Source of the DNA: Tenacibaculum agarivorans
Lineage (GTDB): Bacteria > Bacteroidota > Bacteroidia > Flavobacteriales > Flavobacteriaceae
Reading direction: 5' to 3'
Assembly (NCBI RefSeq): GCF_001936575.1
Contig: NZ_MSMP01000034.1
Coordinates: 1 to 52,267 of the forward strand
DNA length: 52,267 nucleotides
Shown: positions 9,407 through 17,388 of the stretch, piece by piece
How the letters are laid out: every line of letters begins with the position of its first letter
How positions within the stretch are numbered: the first letter of the stretch is position 1
The notes under the pieces: generated by a model
The model's database searches: none
What the model was told of the DNA's origin: nothing
What the model saw: the letters and a program-made list of their open reading frames with translations, nothing else
Translations under genes and position numbers: made by a program

Positions 9407-9458
9407 AACTTTATAAATTTTATTACAAAATAAATAAATTTAATTCCTTTTTCTGTTT

Positions 9459-9481
9459 TTAAAAGTAAAATTTACTTTTAA
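9459..9481. promoter_or_regulatory. Perfect 11-bp inverted repeat upstream of hglS, candidate operator
   Basis: Arms TTAAAAGTAAA (9459-9469) and TTTACTTTTAA (9471-9481) are exact complements around a single central A. The site lies 53-75 bases upstream of the hglS start. An A+T-rich palindrome of this kind fits Lrp/AsnC binding, and an Lrp gene is next in the cluster. A plus-strand TAATTTTG, a possible -7 element, follows at 9487-9494. No experimental support is visible. Confidence 0.5.
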
Positions 9482-9562
9482 ATAAGTAATTTTGCGTTAT
9501 TTTAACTTTAATAAAGCTTAGTTAAAAACATAAAAAACAATTTTAGTCAAAAAAACGAGGTT

Positions 9563-9605
9563 AAAAAATCAATTTGACTTTCTTCTCATAGAAAATTGAT
9601 TTTTT
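9563..9605. ncRNA. Stem-loop in the hglS-yqaE intergenic region, possible small RNA or bidirectional terminator
   Basis: A 13-bp perfect stem (9563-9575 with 9593-9605, loop 17 bases) has an A-run on its left and a T-run on its right, so it could terminate transcription in either direction. The 328-base gap 9407-9734 holds this hairpin, the palindrome at 9459-9481, a shorter pairing between GATAGAAA and TTTCTATC near 9620-9680, and the hairpin at 9700-9732. No ORF of note is seen before yqaE. The small-RNA reading is speculative. Confidence 0.3.
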
Positions 9606-9699
9606 GATTGTGAAAAATTCTGATAGAAAGTACAGATTTACAGGAAATAAGTATGAAATTAAAGAATCAGTATTTCTATCTGCTGTAACATTATAAAGA

Positions 9700-9732
9700 A
9701 AAAATCGTCTTTTAAATAAAAAGGCGATTTTT
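9700..9732. terminator. Terminator-like hairpin immediately upstream of the yqaE start
   Basis: The arms are 9700-9713 and 9719-9732: 14 bp with one T-G wobble, loop AAATA, A-rich left side and T-rich right side. It ends only two bases before the ATG at 9735, so it must either lie in the yqaE leader or end a transcript coming from the left. Confidence 0.6.
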
Positions 9733-9734
9733 AC

Positions 9735-9890
9735 ATGAATATTTTTAGAGTTTTATTAGCTATAATCTTTCCTCCTTTATCTATTATTGATAAAGGATGT
9801 GGTTCTTTTATTATTATTTTTTTATTAACTCTTTGTGGTTGGATTCCTGGAGTATTAGGAGCACTAGTTATATTAAATAATACAAAGTAA
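9735..9890 (+). CDS. YqaE/Pmp3 family small membrane protein
   Basis: A short 51-residue gene found by translation of 9735-9890. It has the family layout: a first hydrophobic helix containing IIFPPLSIIDKGCGS, then a second helix with LLTLCGWIPGVLGALVI. The PPL..(D/K)xGCG and GWIPG motifs are diagnostic of Pmp3/YqaE, plasma-membrane proteolipids linked to ion and stress tolerance in other organisms. It converges with csaA, the two stop codons being separated by two bases. A stable hairpin ends two bases before the start codon, so translation may be sensitive to RNA structure. No other start fits. Confidence 0.85.
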   Translation: MNIFRVLLAIIFPPLSIIDKGCGSFIIIFLLTLCGWIPGVLGALVILNNTK

Positions 9891-9892
9891 AA

Positions 9893-10228
9893 CTAATTTA
9901 CAGTTTCACCAGACTTTATAAGTTTACTAGGTTGTAGTAAAACAACATTCTGATTTTCATCATAAACTCCTAGTACTAAACATTCGCTTTTAAAGTTTGC
10001 GATTTGTTTCGTTTTAAAGTTTATAACACAATTTACTTGTTTACCTATTAATTCTTCTTTGGTATATAAGTTTGTTATTTGTGCACTTGACTTTTTAATA
10101 CCTAAAGTTCCAAAATCAATTTCTAATTGATAAGCAGGCTTTTTAGCTTTTGGAAAATCATTTGCAGCTATTATTGTGCCTATTCTGATGTCTACTTTTA
10201 AAAAGTCTTCAAAACTGATTTCTTCCAT
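9893..10228 (-). CDS. csaA: CsaA-type tRNA-binding domain protein
   Basis: 111 residues consisting of a single EMAP/tRNA-binding OB fold: FEDFLKVDIRIGTIIAAN, then KSSAQITNLYTKEELIGKQV and VLGVYDENQNVVLLQPS. Bacillus CsaA is described as a chaperone that supports protein export and can bind tRNA; the length matches. The start ATG overlaps the stop of the upstream Mpo1-like gene (TAATG at 10228), so the two are translationally coupled. Confidence 0.92.
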   Translation of the reverse strand: MEEISFEDFLKVDIRIGTIIAANDFPKAKKPAYQLEIDFGTLGIKKSSAQITNLYTKEELIGKQVNCVINFKTKQIANFKSECLVLGVYDENQNVVLLQPSKLIKSGETVN

Positions 10229-10692
10229 TATTTTTTGCTTAGTTTTTCAATAACCCATAATGGTCCTACAAGTAAAAATTGTAAATCTTTAATAAAAGAA
10301 GGTTTTTTACCTTCAACCTTATGTCCGTAGAACTGACCGATCCATGCTATAACAAAAATGGTTATAGATACAAAAAGTAGGTTTGTACTATTATTAATCC
10401 AATTATTACCTGCAATAGATAGTAATATTAGTACTAACATTTTTACAAAGTACCAAAAACCTAATCTTAAATAGAAAAATAAAGAAACTATAACACCAAA
10501 AAAGAAAGCCCAATTTTCGATCAGAGGGTTATATAATTTTAAGGTATTTTTTATTGGAGTAGGAGGTATGCTCATTAACAAACCTATTACACTAAAAAAA
10601 ATAGCCGGTACACATATATAATGTATGAGTTGATTTGTTTCATTTTGATGGCTTACAGCATATTCTTCAAACCATTGTTTTGCAGTCTTCAT
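10228..10692 (-). CDS. Mpo1-like (DUF962) membrane protein
   Basis: 154 residues with four hydrophobic helices. The N-terminal WFEEYAVSHQNETNQLIHYICVP is the DUF962/Mpo1 signature, with conserved His in HQNE and IHYI, and a later GHKVEGKKP carries the second conserved His. Yeast Mpo1 is an Fe(II) dioxygenase acting on 2-hydroxy fatty acids in phytosphingosine breakdown. The bacterial role is inferred from family membership only. It overlaps csaA by one base and is probably its operon partner. Confidence 0.88.
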   Translation of the reverse strand: MKTAKQWFEEYAVSHQNETNQLIHYICVPAIFFSVIGLLMSIPPTPIKNTLKLYNPLIENWAFFFGVIVSLFFYLRLGFWYFVKMLVLILLSIAGNNWINNSTNLLFVSITIFVIAWIGQFYGHKVEGKKPSFIKDLQFLLVGPLWVIEKLSKK

Positions 10693-10728
10693 TTACGTTT
10701 AAATTAGTTTGTTTAGAGCAAAGTAATA

Positions 10729-10766
10729 AAAAAAGAGGTTAGAATTTAAATTCTAACCTCTTTTTT
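10729..10766 (-). terminator. Rho-independent terminator after the double TonB-domain gene
   Basis: An uninterrupted 19-bp palindrome (10729-10747 with 10748-10766) includes GAGGTTAGAATTT, flanked by A-run and T-run. It lies 23 bases beyond the stop of the minus-strand gene ending at 10790, and upstream of the next minus-strand gene. Confidence 0.9.
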
Positions 10767-10789
10767 GTAAATATCTTAATCTAGTATAA

Positions 10790-11875
10790 TTATTGTAATC
10801 TAAAGTTAATAGGGAAAGCATATTTAACATTAACTGCTTTACCATCTTTATTAGCAGGCTTTAAGTGAGGTAATTTTTCGATTAACTTCTTAGTTGCCTC
10901 TTCTAATATTTGAGCTCCTTTAGGACCTCTAGTTCTAATATTTGCAATATCTCCATTTTCATCTATTACAAAATATGCTGTAACTTTTCCTTGGATGTTA
11001 TTTCTAACAGCATCTTCTGGATAAGCGAAATACTTTTGAACGTGCTTAGATAATTCTCTGTTGAAACAATCTAAAGAATTGCTTCCTCCACATTTCTTGA
11101 ATTCAGGAATAGCAGAAACTTGAGTAAAATTGTATACTGTTTTTGCATTCTCATCAAACTTCTTGATCTTTTTAACATTAGAAGGAGCTTTACCTGGAAT
11201 TTTAAAAGAAATTGGAATACCGTACTTTACTTTTACAGCTTTACCATTGTGCATACCTGGCTTGAATTTAGGTAATTTCTTTACAATTCTCCTAGCTTCT
11301 TCCTCTAATAATTGACCTTTATAAGGTCCTCTAAGATTTAAATCTGTTACTTCTCCAGTCTTATCAATTACAAACTGTACTAAAACTCTACCTTGTACAC
11401 TAGATTCATAAGCTTCTTGTGGATACCTAAAGTTTTTACGGATGTGGTTACTGATTTCTTCTTTGAAACACTTTTCTTGTTTATAGATAGCTACTTTTTC
11501 ACATGCTTCAAATAATGGAATTTCCTCAACTAGTGAAAAAGGTACTTTTTCAACAACTTCTTCACTACTTAAATCAAGATTACCAACTAATGAAGCTTTC
11601 TTCTTTAATGCAGCTAATTTGTTAGATGTAGAACTTGAAGAATTAACACCTGTAACGGCGTCTCTTTTTCTAACTACTCTTCTTCTAGATGTTACTTCAA
11701 CAGTAATTTTCTTTTCTTTAGAATCTTTACTGTCTACTGAACATTTGGTGATACTATTAAGGTCTAATGCTGGGTCACCAGCTGGCGTATCACATGTTTC
11801 GTCTGCTTTTGCTTGGGAAAATGCCTGTTGACTTAGTAATAAAACAACGGCAAATTTGAAAACTTTATTAACCAT
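10790..11875 (-). CDS. Secreted protein with two TonB C-terminal domains (DLNSITKC family, member 1)
   Basis: 361 residues. A signal peptide spans ~1-20 (LLLSQQAFSQA). It is followed by a Cys-bounded N-terminal segment ending DLNSITKC, a short basic stretch (SRRRVVRKR), and two TonB C-terminal domains at ~140-228 and ~270-361. Each TonB domain is preceded by an IPxFxxC...CF Cys pair and a YP-EA helix start. Unlike classical TonB there is no retained transmembrane anchor and no Pro-rich spanner, so it should be periplasmic or outer-membrane associated. Three single-domain paralogues lie at 12113, 28972 and 30067. The leader carries AATCCC seven bases before ATG (complement at 11883-11888). Its partner receptor is unknown. 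Confidence 0.88.
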   Translation of the reverse strand: MVNKVFKFAVVLLLSQQAFSQAKADETCDTPAGDPALDLNSITKCSVDSKDSKEKKITVEVTSRRRVVRKRDAVTGVNSSSSTSNKLAALKKKASLVGNLDLSSEEVVEKVPFSLVEEIPLFEACEKVAIYKQEKCFKEEISNHIRKNFRYPQEAYESSVQGRVLVQFVIDKTGEVTDLNLRGPYKGQLLEEEARRIVKKLPKFKPGMHNGKAVKVKYGIPISFKIPGKAPSNVKKIKKFDENAKTVYNFTQVSAIPEFKKCGGSNSLDCFNRELSKHVQKYFAYPEDAVRNNIQGKVTAYFVIDENGDIANIRTRGPKGAQILEEATKKLIEKLPHLKPANKDGKAVNVKYAFPINFRLQ

Positions 11876-12112
11876 GCTTTTAGGGATTAAGAGATTTTAG
11901 ATTGCTAATGTAGTCATTATTCATTATTAAAAAAAACTTTATGTAATTTTTCTCAATAATTGAAAAACATTAACATTTTAAAACAATAATCCCAAAAACT
12001 ATGCCTAAAATTTTAAAGAATTATAAAGTTACAAGGTGTTTAGTTGTTATTTGATATTTAATATTTTGTAAATCAGCATTGTAATATTAGTGATTTACTC
12101 AATAAAACGTTA

Positions 12113-12790
12113 TTAGTCACTAAAATTAATAGGTAAACTGTACTTAACATTAACAGGTAATCCATTATGTCTACCAGGAGAAAAGTGTGGTAATTTCTCA
12201 ATTACTCTTTTAATTTCGCCTTCTAATTGTTTGTTTTTATTTCTAGACTTAATTAAAAGGTTATTGACGTTGCCTTTAACACCAATAGTAAATTGTACAA
12301 ACACTCTACCACTTACTCCTTCTTCAGAAGCTCGTTCTGGATCAAAGTTTTTAGCAAAATGGTTAGAGAATTCTTTATTAAAACAAGTAGCAGAATTACT
12401 ATTTGTGCTTTCACATTCAGGAAATAAAGGTACTTGATCAACTACTGAGAATAATATTTCCTCAGAAACTACGTTTTTAGTTACTATAGTATTTGTGATC
12501 TCAATTTTTTCTGAACTAGAGATATCCTTTTGTAGATTATCTGTACTTGCTATAGAATTTGCCGTTTCACGTTTACGGACAACCCTTTTTCTAACGTTTT
12601 TTGAAGCTACATTTAAGACAACTTTTCTTTCATTTCCATCTTCTTTTTGGATAGAACATTTAGAAATACTATTTAAATCTAGTGCGTTAGTTACATCTGG
12701 TTTGTCACAGTGTTTTTTAGCTTGAGAAATGATTGTGTTTGTTGATAGCAGAATTGCTACTACAAAAATTGAGCGGAAAGAATGTATCAT
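12113..12790 (-). CDS. Secreted TonB C-terminal-domain protein (DLNSISKC family, member 2)
   Basis: 225 residues. A signal peptide ends near TIISQA, then come the box LDLNSISKC, a basic stretch (KRVVRKRE), a variable linker, and a single TonB C-terminal domain at ~140-225 (GRVFVQFTIGVKGNV, LPHFSPGRHNGLPVNVKYSL). The Cys pair before the domain (PECES...TCF) is kept. It lies 237 bases upstream of its two-domain paralogue on the same strand; no gene is seen in that gap (11876-12112). AATCCC precedes the ATG by seven bases (complement at 12798-12803). Classical energy transduction is doubtful because no membrane anchor remains after cleavage. Confidence 0.87.
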   Translation of the reverse strand: MIHSFRSIFVVAILLSTNTIISQAKKHCDKPDVTNALDLNSISKCSIQKEDGNERKVVLNVASKNVRKRVVRKRETANSIASTDNLQKDISSSEKIEITNTIVTKNVVSEEILFSVVDQVPLFPECESTNSNSATCFNKEFSNHFAKNFDPERASEEGVSGRVFVQFTIGVKGNVNNLLIKSRNKNKQLEGEIKRVIEKLPHFSPGRHNGLPVNVKYSLPINFSD

Positions 12791-12986
12791 TTTAAGGGGG
12801 ATTTATAAATTAATTATTTATTTCATCGTTTACAAATTTCGTTTAATATTGACTTCACCAAGTTAAGGGTTTTTTAATTAAAAGTTAAATGCGAAATATT
12901 TCAAATCGAAAATTAAATATTTAAATAATGTTTATTTTACAATTTTTTAACATTTGGGTTTTTGTTAAGATATTCCTAAAATAATA

Positions 12987-13020
12987 AACCACTTTATTAA
13001 AAAGTATTAATAAAGTGGTT
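12987..13020 (-). terminator. Rho-independent terminator after the dual immunophilin gene
   Basis: A 13-bp perfect stem AACCACTTTATTA (12987-12999) pairs with 13008-13020. On the minus strand it follows the stop of the gene ending at 13048 and is followed by a T-rich stretch. On the plus strand it is also followed by A-rich sequence. Confidence 0.85.
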
Positions 13021-13047
13021 AAAAAAATTAAAATGATAAATTATCTT

Positions 13048-13977
13048 TTATTTTACATTCATAAGTTCAACATCAAAAATTAATGTTGCATTTGGAGGTA
13101 TTACGCCACCAGCTCCTCTTTCACCATAAGCTAAATTTGAAGGAATTACTAAACGAGCTTTATCTCCAACTTGAAGTAATTGTATACCTTCATCCCATCC
13201 AGCAATTACTTGTCCAACACCAATAGCAAAATCAATAGGTTGTTTACGTTTATATGATGAGTCAAATACAGTACCGTCTAATAATTGTCCTTTATAATGT
13301 ACGGATACCATTGCACCTTTAGTAGCTTTTTTACCTTCTCCCTTTTGTAAGATCTTATAACGTAGTCCGCTTGGAGTTTCATCATAACCAGCAGCTACTT
13401 GATCTAATAATTCTTTTTGCTTAGCTAGTTCAGCTGCTTCTCTTTTTTCACGTTCACCTTCAAAAGTTCTGAAAGCTTCAACAGCATTCCATCCCTCAGC
13501 AGTTTCACCTACACGTAAAATTTCTACTTGCATGTCATCACCTTGCTCAACAGCATCTACAACATCTTGTCCTTCAAGAACGCTTCCAAACACAGTATGC
13601 TTTCCGTCTAACCAAGGAGTAGCTATATGTGTTATAAAAAATTGAGAACCGTTTGTTCCAGGTCCAGCATTTGCCATAGATAGTTTACCTGGTGCATCGT
13701 GTTTTAAATCTGGGTGGATTTCATCATCAAACTTATATCCAGGATTTCCTGTACCCGTACCTTGTGGACAACCACCTTGAATCATAAAATCAGCAATTAC
13801 ACGGTGAAACTTTAGACCATTATAATAAGGTTCTCCTTGAGGTTTAGCTGAGTTTTCTAAGTTTCCTTCTGCAAGAGCTACAAAGTTTCCTACAGTTCCA
13901 GGAGTTTTTTCATATTCTAAATTCACAAGAATTTCTCCTTTTGGAGTTGTGAATTTTGCATAAATTCCGTTATTCAT
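13048..13977 (-). CDS. Dual-family peptidyl-prolyl isomerase: cyclophilin-FKBP fusion
   Basis: 309 residues. A cyclophilin domain occupies ~1-160 (FHRVIADFMIQGG with the catalytic Arg, then GTNGSQFFIT and LDGKHTVFG). A charged helix with EREKREAAELAKQKELLDQV links it to an FKBP domain at ~205-309 (SVHYKGQLLDGTVFDSS, GWDEGIQLLQVGDKARL, YGERGAGGVIPPNATLIFDVEL). Both active sites look intact. Fusions in this order are known in Flavobacterium as dual immunophilins. No signal peptide is visible, so cytoplasmic folding assistance is likely. A second, lipoprotein cyclophilin is encoded at 19469. Confidence 0.94.
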   Translation of the reverse strand: MNNGIYAKFTTPKGEILVNLEYEKTPGTVGNFVALAEGNLENSAKPQGEPYYNGLKFHRVIADFMIQGGCPQGTGTGNPGYKFDDEIHPDLKHDAPGKLSMANAGPGTNGSQFFITHIATPWLDGKHTVFGSVLEGQDVVDAVEQGDDMQVEILRVGETAEGWNAVEAFRTFEGEREKREAAELAKQKELLDQVAAGYDETPSGLRYKILQKGEGKKATKGAMVSVHYKGQLLDGTVFDSSYKRKQPIDFAIGVGQVIAGWDEGIQLLQVGDKARLVIPSNLAYGERGAGGVIPPNATLIFDVELMNVK

Positions 13978-13998
13978 TAGTTATATTATTTATCTGCG

Positions 13999-15564
13999 TT
14001 ATTTTTTTAATAAAGATGCAAAGTTAAAACTTAAACCAACATTGATGTTGTTAGAATTAACATTTCCAAATGGAGCATATAATTTTCCTCCTGAAACTTT
14101 TAAAGCTAAATTATCAGTAGCGAAGTAATTGAATCCTACGGTAGGACGAATTATAATTCCTTCTCCACTATCTACACCGGCACCACCAGCTGCTCCTCCA
14201 GTAAAGTTTGCGAAAAGATTCAATTTGTTGTTGAATAAAGTATTTGTTTTTACACCTAAACCAACTACTCCATGTGCATAGCCACCAGATCTTCCTCCAT
14301 AAGCAAATCCAGCTTCTCCGATTACATATACATTTTTGAATATATCATAATTAAATTGAAAACCGAGAAGTTGAAGATCAGTTATGAGTACACCACTTGG
14401 ATCATCAGTTTTGTTTACTTTAAAATAGGTTTGATTCTGTATTGATATGGAAATACCTTGTGTTTTAAATTCAGAATTTGATTGTTCTGATGCATTATCT
14501 GTACCACCACTTAAGTTTTTATATTTTAGTCCAAACCCAAGAGTATATGCTTCAAAATCACCATCTAAAGCTCTATAATATCCACCATGTCCGCTGAGTG
14601 CTAAATGATCAGATAAATTAATATCGATACCAGCAGAAGGATATGCAGTTAATCCTCCTTCAGGGGCAATTCTACCACCTGCAGCACCTATAGCTAACTT
14701 ACCAAAAAGATTAATGTATTTAGATTGATAAGGATGATACCCTGCACCAAAAAATAAATCCATGAATCCAGCACGTAAGCCTTTGTATATTGCATCAGTA
14801 TGGGCAAAAATAAATGTTTTATCATTTAAGTATTTCTGATACTCAAAGCCTAAGACATATAAGGTGTTATCTAACTGAGTATCATTATCTCTTTTAGAAT
14901 TTCCAAAAGGAAAAAAGAAATCAAAACGTACTTGTTGCACATTTTTTACAGAAGGTTTTTTCCAAAAATAATCCTCTGTATTACCTAACTTAACTATTTG
15001 GTTGGCATCCTTGTAATCTGAAAATCTAAAAATACTAGGTATTTCAACAAAAAATGAAATAGCATTGTCTTTAATACTACCAGTATAAAAATTGATATGA
15101 CTATATTGTATTCCAAAGCCGTAATCATTCTTTTTATATTGTAAACCAGCATTAGGGTTGATGAAAGCTCCATCATTGACTAAAATTCGATAACCACCAC
15201 CACCGCCAAAGTGGAAATTAGCATCGAAATATAAATTATCAATAATCTTTTTATTAACTCCTAATTCTGCTCCCAATGTAAATAGCCCTCCTTGATCTCC
15301 TGTTACAGCAAAATGAAATGCCGCACCACCATAAAGCCAATCATTAAAAGGAATTTGATAGTGTAATCCCATTAATCCCATAGTAGGTTCAGTGAAACTA
15401 GTGTTATTAGGCATGGAAACAGGAATAAAGTTCAAACGAACTCTATTTTTTAGTTCTTTTCCTTGTAATTCAGAGATATCTTTTTGAGCATTTATTGGTA
15501 AACAAATAAAGAGTAAAAGAAAGATATATAGAACGTTATTACGAATATAACGTAGCGATCTCAT
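13999..15564 (-). CDS. Outer-membrane beta-barrel-like protein with three internal repeats, unknown function
   Basis: I place the start at 15564, where a signal peptide begins (MRSLRYIRNNVLYIFLLLF, cleaved near PINAQ). A longer frame to 15672 would overlap the RF3 gene by 35 bases and add non-signal sequence. The 521-residue product is Gly- and aromatic-rich with alternating strands. Three segments resemble each other: a strand with NLF or NLYF, a Gly-rich turn (FGGGGGYR, IGAAGGRI, GGAAGGAG), a P..G(L/I) strand and an LA(L)SG-like strand. This suggests triplication of one barrel unit. It ends in an aromatic-rich strand (LSFNFASLLKK). No enzyme motif is seen; transport or structural roles are open. 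Confidence 0.8.
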   Translation of the reverse strand: MRSLRYIRNNVLYIFLLLFICLPINAQKDISELQGKELKNRVRLNFIPVSMPNNTSFTEPTMGLMGLHYQIPFNDWLYGGAAFHFAVTGDQGGLFTLGAELGVNKKIIDNLYFDANFHFGGGGGYRILVNDGAFINPNAGLQYKKNDYGFGIQYSHINFYTGSIKDNAISFFVEIPSIFRFSDYKDANQIVKLGNTEDYFWKKPSVKNVQQVRFDFFFPFGNSKRDNDTQLDNTLYVLGFEYQKYLNDKTFIFAHTDAIYKGLRAGFMDLFFGAGYHPYQSKYINLFGKLAIGAAGGRIAPEGGLTAYPSAGIDINLSDHLALSGHGGYYRALDGDFEAYTLGFGLKYKNLSGGTDNASEQSNSEFKTQGISISIQNQTYFKVNKTDDPSGVLITDLQLLGFQFNYDIFKNVYVIGEAGFAYGGRSGGYAHGVVGLGVKTNTLFNNKLNLFANFTGGAAGGAGVDSGEGIIIRPTVGFNYFATDNLALKVSGGKLYAPFGNVNSNNINVGLSFNFASLLKK

Positions 15565-15637
15565 CTTCGTGAGTTTATATTGATTCACTTTGTTCGTAAT
15601 AACAGTATTCTTACTCATAAGTAAAGTGCTTTCTAGA

Positions 15638-17227
15638 TTAATCAAATTCACTTGTAAAATGAAGTTTAACACTAGGGTACTTGCTTTGTGTCATTTGAAT
15701 GGTAAAAGCCGAGTCTGCTAAAAAGACTAATCGACCTTGCTTATCTTTAGCTAAATAACGTTGTTTTACACGCTTGAACTCCTTGAACTCTTCATTTTTT
15801 TCATCTTCAGGCTCAACCCAACACGCTTTATGTACAGCGATATTTTCATAAGTACATTTTGCTCCATATTCATGTTCTAAACGATATTGAATTACTTCAT
15901 ACTGAAGTGCACCAACAGTACCAATAATCCTTCTACCGTTCATATCTAATGTAAATAATTGAGCAACACCTTCATCCATTAACTGATCTAAACCTTTATA
16001 AAGTTGTTTTGCTTTTAAAGGGTCAGCATTGTTTACATATCGGAAATGTTCTGGAGAGAAACTTGGAATTCCTTTAAAGTTTAGTTTTTCACCTTCAGTA
16101 AGTGTATCACCAATTTTAAAGTTACCAGTGTCGTGAAGTCCAACTATATCACCCGCAAAAGATTCTTCAACAATTTCCTTTTTCTCAGCAAAGAAAGCAT
16201 TAGGACTAGAGAATTTTACTTTTTTATTATTACGGACATGTAAGTAAGGAGTATTTCTTTTGAATGTACCTGAAACAATTTTTACGAAAGCTAAACGATC
16301 TCGGTGTTTAGGATCCATATTCGCATGAATTTTAAATACAAATCCAGTCAATTTATCTTCTTTAGAGTCTACCAAACGTGTATCAGACATTTTAGGTTGC
16401 GGATTCGGAGCAATATCAATAAAACAATCTAATAGTTCTTTAACTCCAAAGTTGTTTAAAGCTGAACCAAAGAATACAGGTTGTAATTGTCCGTCATCAT
16501 AAGCTTGTTTATCAAAATCAGGATATACTTCATACACTAATTCTAACTCTTCACGAAGTGTTTCAGCAGCAGATTCTCCAACCAATTCATCCAATTCAGG
16601 ATTGTTTACATCATCAAACTCAACACCCTCAGAAATAGTTTGCTTGTTATCACCAGAGAAAATATTGATTTTCTTTCCCCATATGTTATAAATTCCTTTA
16701 AAATCATATCCCATTCCAATAGGGAAACTCAAAGGGGTAACTCTCAATCCTAATTTTTGTTCAACTTCATCTAAAAGATCGAATGCATCTTTACCTTCAC
16801 GATCCAACTTGTTGATAAAAACAATCATTGGAATATTACGCATTCTACAAACTTGAACTAGTTTTTCTGTTTGTTCCTCAACCCCTTTTGCAACATCAAT
16901 AACCACAATAACACTATCAACAGCAGTTAAGGTTCTAAATGTATCTTCAGCAAAATCCTTATGACCAGGAGTATCAAGAATATTGATTTTCTTTTCTTTA
17001 TAATTAAAAGCAAGAACGGAAGTAGCAACAGAAATACCACGTTGGCGTTCAATTTCCATAAAATCGGAAGTAGCACCTTTTTTAATTTTGTTACTCTTTA
17101 CTGCACCGGCTTCTTGTATAGCACCTCCAAAAAGTAATAGTTTTTCTGTTAATGTAGTTTTACCCGCATCTGGGTGTGATATGATTCCGAATGTTCTTCT
17201 TTTTTGTATTTCTTCTAAAAAACTCAT
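15638..17227 (-). CDS. prfC: Peptide chain release factor 3
   Basis: 529 residues, the full family length. Translational GTPase motifs are all present: G1 SHPDAGKTTLTEKLL, the switch I region RQRGISVATSVL, G3 DTPGHKDF, G4 NKLDR. Domain II and a C-terminal RF3 domain follow (EGVAQLFTLDMNGRRIIGTV, YRLEHEYGAKCTYE). RF3 recycles RF1/RF2 from the ribosome after peptide release. The gene stands alone between a terminator-like hairpin upstream (17321-17352) and the outer-membrane protein gene 73 bases downstream on the same strand. Confidence 0.97.
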   Translation of the reverse strand: MSFLEEIQKRRTFGIISHPDAGKTTLTEKLLLFGGAIQEAGAVKSNKIKKGATSDFMEIERQRGISVATSVLAFNYKEKKINILDTPGHKDFAEDTFRTLTAVDSVIVVIDVAKGVEEQTEKLVQVCRMRNIPMIVFINKLDREGKDAFDLLDEVEQKLGLRVTPLSFPIGMGYDFKGIYNIWGKKINIFSGDNKQTISEGVEFDDVNNPELDELVGESAAETLREELELVYEVYPDFDKQAYDDGQLQPVFFGSALNNFGVKELLDCFIDIAPNPQPKMSDTRLVDSKEDKLTGFVFKIHANMDPKHRDRLAFVKIVSGTFKRNTPYLHVRNNKKVKFSSPNAFFAEKKEIVEESFAGDIVGLHDTGNFKIGDTLTEGEKLNFKGIPSFSPEHFRYVNNADPLKAKQLYKGLDQLMDEGVAQLFTLDMNGRRIIGTVGALQYEVIQYRLEHEYGAKCTYENIAVHKACWVEPEDEKNEEFKEFKRVKQRYLAKDKQGRLVFLADSAFTIQMTQSKYPSVKLHFTSEFD

Positions 17228-17320
17228 TAGTTATAATTGAGGGCGTAAAGATATATCTAATTCAAAAAAGAGCCAAGTGTTTATAATTTTATACATTTGT
17301 AAAGTGAGTATTTATAATAA

Positions 17321-17352
17321 GAAAAGCACAAGTATTATAACTCATGCTTTTC
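17321..17352 (-). terminator. Terminator-like hairpin after the alpha/beta hydrolase gene
   Basis: GAAAAGCA at 17321-17328 pairs with TGCTTTTC at 17345-17352, with a further AGT/ACT pairing inside. It sits between the hydrolase stop (17389) and the prfC start. The T-tract on the minus strand is weak, so termination may be partial. Confidence 0.6.
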
Positions 17353-17388
17353 TACTAATCTAAAACGAAATAATGAAGGACTTATCTC

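Noticed and set aside
15565..15672. N-terminal extension of the outer-membrane protein overlapping prfC by 35 bases
   Set aside because: A clean signal peptide begins at the internal ATG at 15564, and the extension contains no export signal.
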